This document shows positions 59,174 to 61,900 of a DNA stretch of 61,900 nucleotides, in pieces (the stretch's first letter is position 1; each line of letters opens with the position of its first letter). Position numbers and translations under genes: made by a program. Location: assembly GCF_005886875.1 (NCBI RefSeq), contig NZ_PNBY01000073.1, forward strand, positions 1 through 61,900, read 5' to 3'. Source of the DNA: Pseudoalteromonas aurantia. GTDB taxonomy: Bacteria; Pseudomonadota; Gammaproteobacteria; Enterobacterales; Alteromonadaceae. A model generated the notes under the pieces. That model was not told the DNA's origin and did no database searches. It was given only the letters and a program-made list of their open reading frames with translations.

Positions 59174-59292
59174 ATAAATTCCTTACTGAATTGAGTGCTT
59201 GCCATTTTAGTTAAGGCCGTGCCAACATACAATGTGATCACAGTGAATAATGGTTTTTAGAGCGATTTGACTCACTTTTAGGGAGAAAGTTT

Positions 59293-59919
59293 ATGCAAAA
59301 TATTGAAATGGCATGTCGCGAGTTCATGTTAAGTGCTGAGCTTGCTGATACTGCGCATGATATTACTCATATTGAACGAGTGGTGAAGGTGGCTAAGGCA
59401 CTTGCACTCAGTGAGCAAGCTGACATGGAAATTGTGGTTGCTGCGGCTTGGTTGCATGATTGTGTCGCTGTTGCTAAAAATCACCCTGACCGAGCTAAAG
59501 CATCTAAGATGGCGGCAGACAAAGCAGTTACGTTTTTACAAACTTTAAAGTTTGATGAAACAAAACTAGAGGCTGTGCACCATGCTATTGTGGCGCATAG
59601 TTTTAGCGCGAATGTTCGGCCCACAACACTTGAAGCTAAAATAGTACAAGATGCGGATCGTATGGATGCTTTGGGGGCTATAGGGGTTAGCCGATGTATG
59701 AAAGTGGGTGGGGCTATTGCAAGGCACCTTTATCACCCCGATGACCCGATGTGTGAAAATCGAGAAGCAGATGATAGTAAATATACGCTCGATCACTTTT
59801 TTATCAAGCTATTGCATATTGCTGATCACATGAATACCGAGTCGGCAAAAGAAGAGGCAGCTCATAGAACGCAATTTATGAAAGCGTTTCTAGAAAGACT
59901 TAGTACAGAGATCTCGTAG
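59293..59919 (+). CDS. HD-domain phosphohydrolase
   Basis: The 208 residues carry the HD metal motif: His in DITHIERVVKVAKAL, AWLHDCV (the HD pair) and a later Asp in KIVQDADRMDALGAIGVSR. This matches the YpgQ/YedJ group of small HD hydrolases that act on nucleotides. The exact substrate is unknown. The ATG follows GGGAGAAAG. It is divergent from rlmI (119 bases). Confidence 0.88.
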   Translation: MQNIEMACREFMLSAELADTAHDITHIERVVKVAKALALSEQADMEIVVAAAWLHDCVAVAKNHPDRAKASKMAADKAVTFLQTLKFDETKLEAVHHAIVAHSFSANVRPTTLEAKIVQDADRMDALGAIGVSRCMKVGGAIARHLYHPDDPMCENREADDSKYTLDHFFIKLLHIADHMNTESAKEEAAHRTQFMKAFLERLSTEIS

Positions 59920-59956
59920 CATTGGCATGTATGCTGCCGATTTAATATTTATGGTA

Positions 59957-60937
59957 TTAACGAGTCATCCGTTTTACAAAAACGACCACGAATAATGCCA
60001 GTGAAAAGCTGCCTGTAAAGGCTTCAATACTGGCAATAAATCGCGATATTCCTACTGGGGTTATGTCTCCATAGCCCAATGTTGTGAAGGTTACAACGCT
60101 AAAGTAAAAGCTGTTAAGTAACGCGCTTAAATTTTCGGATAAGCTGTTGTTCTGACTGAGCTGAATGATTTGATCTTGGTAGCTAATACCAAACAAAAAG
60201 TACAACAGAGCACAAACGACAATCATACTCAGACTGAAACGGATCACGTTTTCTGGCTTTTCACCATAACCACACAACAAGTTAATAGCGTTAGACACTA
60301 AGCGCTTTTTCGATCTTTTTGGGTATTGTTGATGACGCATCCGTAGTTCGTTATAAGTATACTTGCCAGCCATCTCAAACAGACCTTGTTGTTCGGCTGC
60401 TTTACGTAATAATCGGTATATTTCTTCAGATTGTAAAAACAAGTCAATGGCATCTTCTGGTGCTTTTTCTTTGAGCGCTTTATGCGCACGAGATTCTTGC
60501 ATTAGTTGTTCACCTAGCTGCAAGTTATCTATTCGCGCGTTATCGAGTTTGACCCCCAAAATATTGGTGTTTTCTAGTTTGCAGCAGTGTAAATTTGCTT
60601 CTCGTAAATCGGCTTTCATTAAGGAGGCGTGTTCAATGGTGTTGTTGAAAAGGTGGGCACCACGTAAATTGGCGCGATAAAAATTGCCATAAGAGAGATT
60701 GTAGCCATTGTGATCACCAAATTTAACGAGATTTAAGCCTTCTAAATTGGCCCGCTTTAATTCTAGTCCTTGTAATAAACCGCCTCGTTTTGCATAGCGT
60801 TCTAGTTTTTGTGTTAGTTCTAAGCCACTTTTATCAAACTTTGCATCATGCCAAAAGCAAAACCCTGAGCCCATATCAATTTCCTGACATTTTTGTCCAT
60901 CTGGAGAGTGGTATTGGCAACATGGCTTTGAATTCAT
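59957..60937 (-). CDS. Pentapeptide-repeat protein with a two-helix potassium-channel domain
   Basis: The 326 residues start with a Cys/His cluster (CCQYHSPDGQKCQE..CFWHDAKF) that could bind zinc. A pentapeptide-repeat block follows (about 60-130; repeats of the A(D/N)Lxx type such as ANLEGLN, ANLRGAH, ADLREAN). A short helical linker comes next. The Ion_trans_2 module has a membrane helix at about 232-252, pore loop TTLGYGDITP (potassium selectivity filter) and a second helix at about 300-320. It should assemble as a tetrameric channel gated by its cytoplasmic N-terminal part. The ligand is unknown. Confidence 0.85.
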   Translation of the reverse strand: MNSKPCCQYHSPDGQKCQEIDMGSGFCFWHDAKFDKSGLELTQKLERYAKRGGLLQGLELKRANLEGLNLVKFGDHNGYNLSYGNFYRANLRGAHLFNNTIEHASLMKADLREANLHCCKLENTNILGVKLDNARIDNLQLGEQLMQESRAHKALKEKAPEDAIDLFLQSEEIYRLLRKAAEQQGLFEMAGKYTYNELRMRHQQYPKRSKKRLVSNAINLLCGYGEKPENVIRFSLSMIVVCALLYFLFGISYQDQIIQLSQNNSLSENLSALLNSFYFSVVTFTTLGYGDITPVGISRFIASIEAFTGSFSLALFVVVFVKRMTR

Positions 60938-61024
60938 AGCGCTCTGATCTTTTTCATCATTTACTTATAGGTTAGCAGCTTATTGGCGGGGTAGAATGGA
61001 GAAAAGTAAATAATTTTTTTCGAT

Positions 61025-61705
61025 ATGTTTGAATACCAATTAAAAGAAAGTACGCGCAGACGAAGTATTGCAATTAAAGTCACAGACAATGGCATTATTG
61101 TATACGCCCCTAAAGGGCTTGAAAAAAAATGGCTACATGAATGGTTAATGAGTAAACATAGCTGGGTCTTGGCGCAGCAAAAAAAAGTGCCGGCAGTGCC
61201 GGTTGTTCAAACACCTTGGCATAGCCAGACCCTACTCGTATTTGGTGAAACATATGCTTGTTTTTTTGGCCCTGAGTACCCAAGTAAACTATGTCATTCA
61301 AATCGCATCGTGCATGTATGTGTCATCAATCCTGACGATACAAAGGCTTGTCGAGCTGCACTTTTATCATTGTTACGCATTGAGTTAGAATCTTATGTTA
61401 TGGGGGTATTACCTGTACTTGCTGAAAAAATGGATGCTCAGGTTAGTCAGGTTAAATTCCGAGAGTATAAAAGTCGCTGGGGAAGCTGTACAAGTAACCG
61501 TGCGTTAGCGTTCAATACATTGCTCATAGGTGCAAAGCCATCTTATATAGATTATGTGATCATCCATGAGCTGGCGCATTGTCATGTTCTTGCTCATAAC
61601 CCTGAGTTTTGGCAACTGGTATTCAAGTATTACGGAGAGTACAAAGACGTTGTTAAATGGTTCAGAGAGAAGGGGGCAACACTGTTTATTACAAAAGAGG
61701 TTTAG
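61025..61705 (+). CDS. YgjP-like M48/DUF45 metal-dependent hydrolase
   Basis: The 226 residues end in the SprT-like zinc motif HELAHCHVLAHNPEFWQLV, with the preceding YKSRWGSCTSNRALAFNT typical of the YgjP/DUF45 family. The family is often annotated as metalloprotease, but the reaction is not established. The N-terminal half is a beta-rich domain opening with EYQLKESTRRRSIAIKVTDNG. It is divergent from the channel gene (87 bases). Confidence 0.88.
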   Translation: MFEYQLKESTRRRSIAIKVTDNGIIVYAPKGLEKKWLHEWLMSKHSWVLAQQKKVPAVPVVQTPWHSQTLLVFGETYACFFGPEYPSKLCHSNRIVHVCVINPDDTKACRAALLSLLRIELESYVMGVLPVLAEKMDAQVSQVKFREYKSRWGSCTSNRALAFNTLLIGAKPSYIDYVIIHELAHCHVLAHNPEFWQLVFKYYGEYKDVVKWFREKGATLFITKEV

Positions 61706-61881
61706 GGCCGCTGAGTTATATTATTTGATGTAATGAATACACACCACATCAAACTGTGTACTGGGTGCCTTAAACTAGCAAAAAACAGAGAATAAGCAGT
61801 TTGCCATGTTAGAGCTGTCATTGTATTAAAATATGGGGAAATTACTTTAAAATCAGAGGAAGTATTTTTAAGGTAATAAGA

Positions 61882-61900
61882 TGGTGGAGGGGGCTGGATT
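61882..61900 (-). tRNA. 3' end of a tRNA, probably tRNA-Tyr (cut by window end)
   Basis: On the minus strand the last bases read as a T-loop end AAT, T-stem CCAGC, 7-base acceptor strand CCCCTCC, discriminator A and CCA. This is the standard tRNA 3' layout. The acceptor CCCCTCC would pair with GGAGGGG, the 5' end of tRNA-Tyr in related bacteria as I recall. The anticodon lies outside the window. Confidence 0.6.

Overview
The window looks like chromosome from a marine gammaproteobacterium of the order Alteromonadales, most likely Pseudoalteromonas. The evidence is AT-rich DNA, a BadF-type N-acetylglucosamine (GlcNAc) kinase with NagA/NagX/NagB, a TonB receptor followed by tryptophan-halogenase-like genes and SapC, and housekeeping proteins that match gammaproteobacterial lengths and motifs. 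I see no phage, insertion sequence or CRISPR array. All coding regions look native except one internally deleted pseudogene.

Layout. 0.5-6.4 kb: glutamate synthase gltBD behind a promoter region with an ArgR-type box and a perfect 18-bp palindrome. 6.5-11.5 kb: recN with two LexA boxes, a small membrane protein, nadK, then divergently an HrcA-like regulator behind a sigma-32-like promoter, and grpE. 11.5-19.9 kb: a Bcr/CflA efflux pump, an M48 lipoprotein peptidase, a 1319-residue hybrid sensor kinase divergent from a receiver-kinase protein, and an isopenicillin-N-synthase-like oxygenase. 20.2-24.5 kb: GlcNAc catabolism (nagK-nagA-nagX, then nagB). 24.7-32.4 kb: nudC-metC, gcvR-bcp, bamC without dapA beside it, a YjiH-family membrane protein, a 53-residue DUF2897 protein and an ankyrin/membrane protein. 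32.5-37.4 kb: the envelope group bepA, arsC-like, wrbA-like and DUF2069, divergent from tusA-like and perM. 37.5-43 kb: a LacI regulator, pgi, zwf and pgl. 43.6-52 kb: a TonB-dependent receptor, two flavin-dependent halogenase-like proteins, DUF6445, a JmjC/cupin-8 protein and SapC. 52-61.7 kb: a dead isoaspartyl-peptidase gene, a CBS protein, hrpA, a receiver plus PilZ pair, rlmI, an HD hydrolase, a pentapeptide-repeat potassium-channel-like protein and a YgjP-like metalloprotein. The right edge cuts the 3' end of a minus-strand tRNA, probably tRNA-Tyr.

How it fits together. A palindrome of the form TGACArCGyTGTCA occurs before nagK-nagA-nagX, before nagB, between the LacI gene and pgi, and twice before the TonB receptor. 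This ties outer-membrane uptake (receptor), GlcNAc phosphorylation, deacetylation and deamination (NagK/A/B), and entry into central sugar-phosphate metabolism (Pgi, perhaps Zwf/Pgl) into one probable regulon. The LacI protein at 37.5-38.5 kb (NagR-like) is the natural regulator. The least understood part is the receptor-linked cluster of two halogenase-like flavoproteins, two putative Fe(II) oxygenases (DUF6445, JmjC/cupin) and SapC at 46.4-52 kb. It is the best candidate here for an undescribed system.
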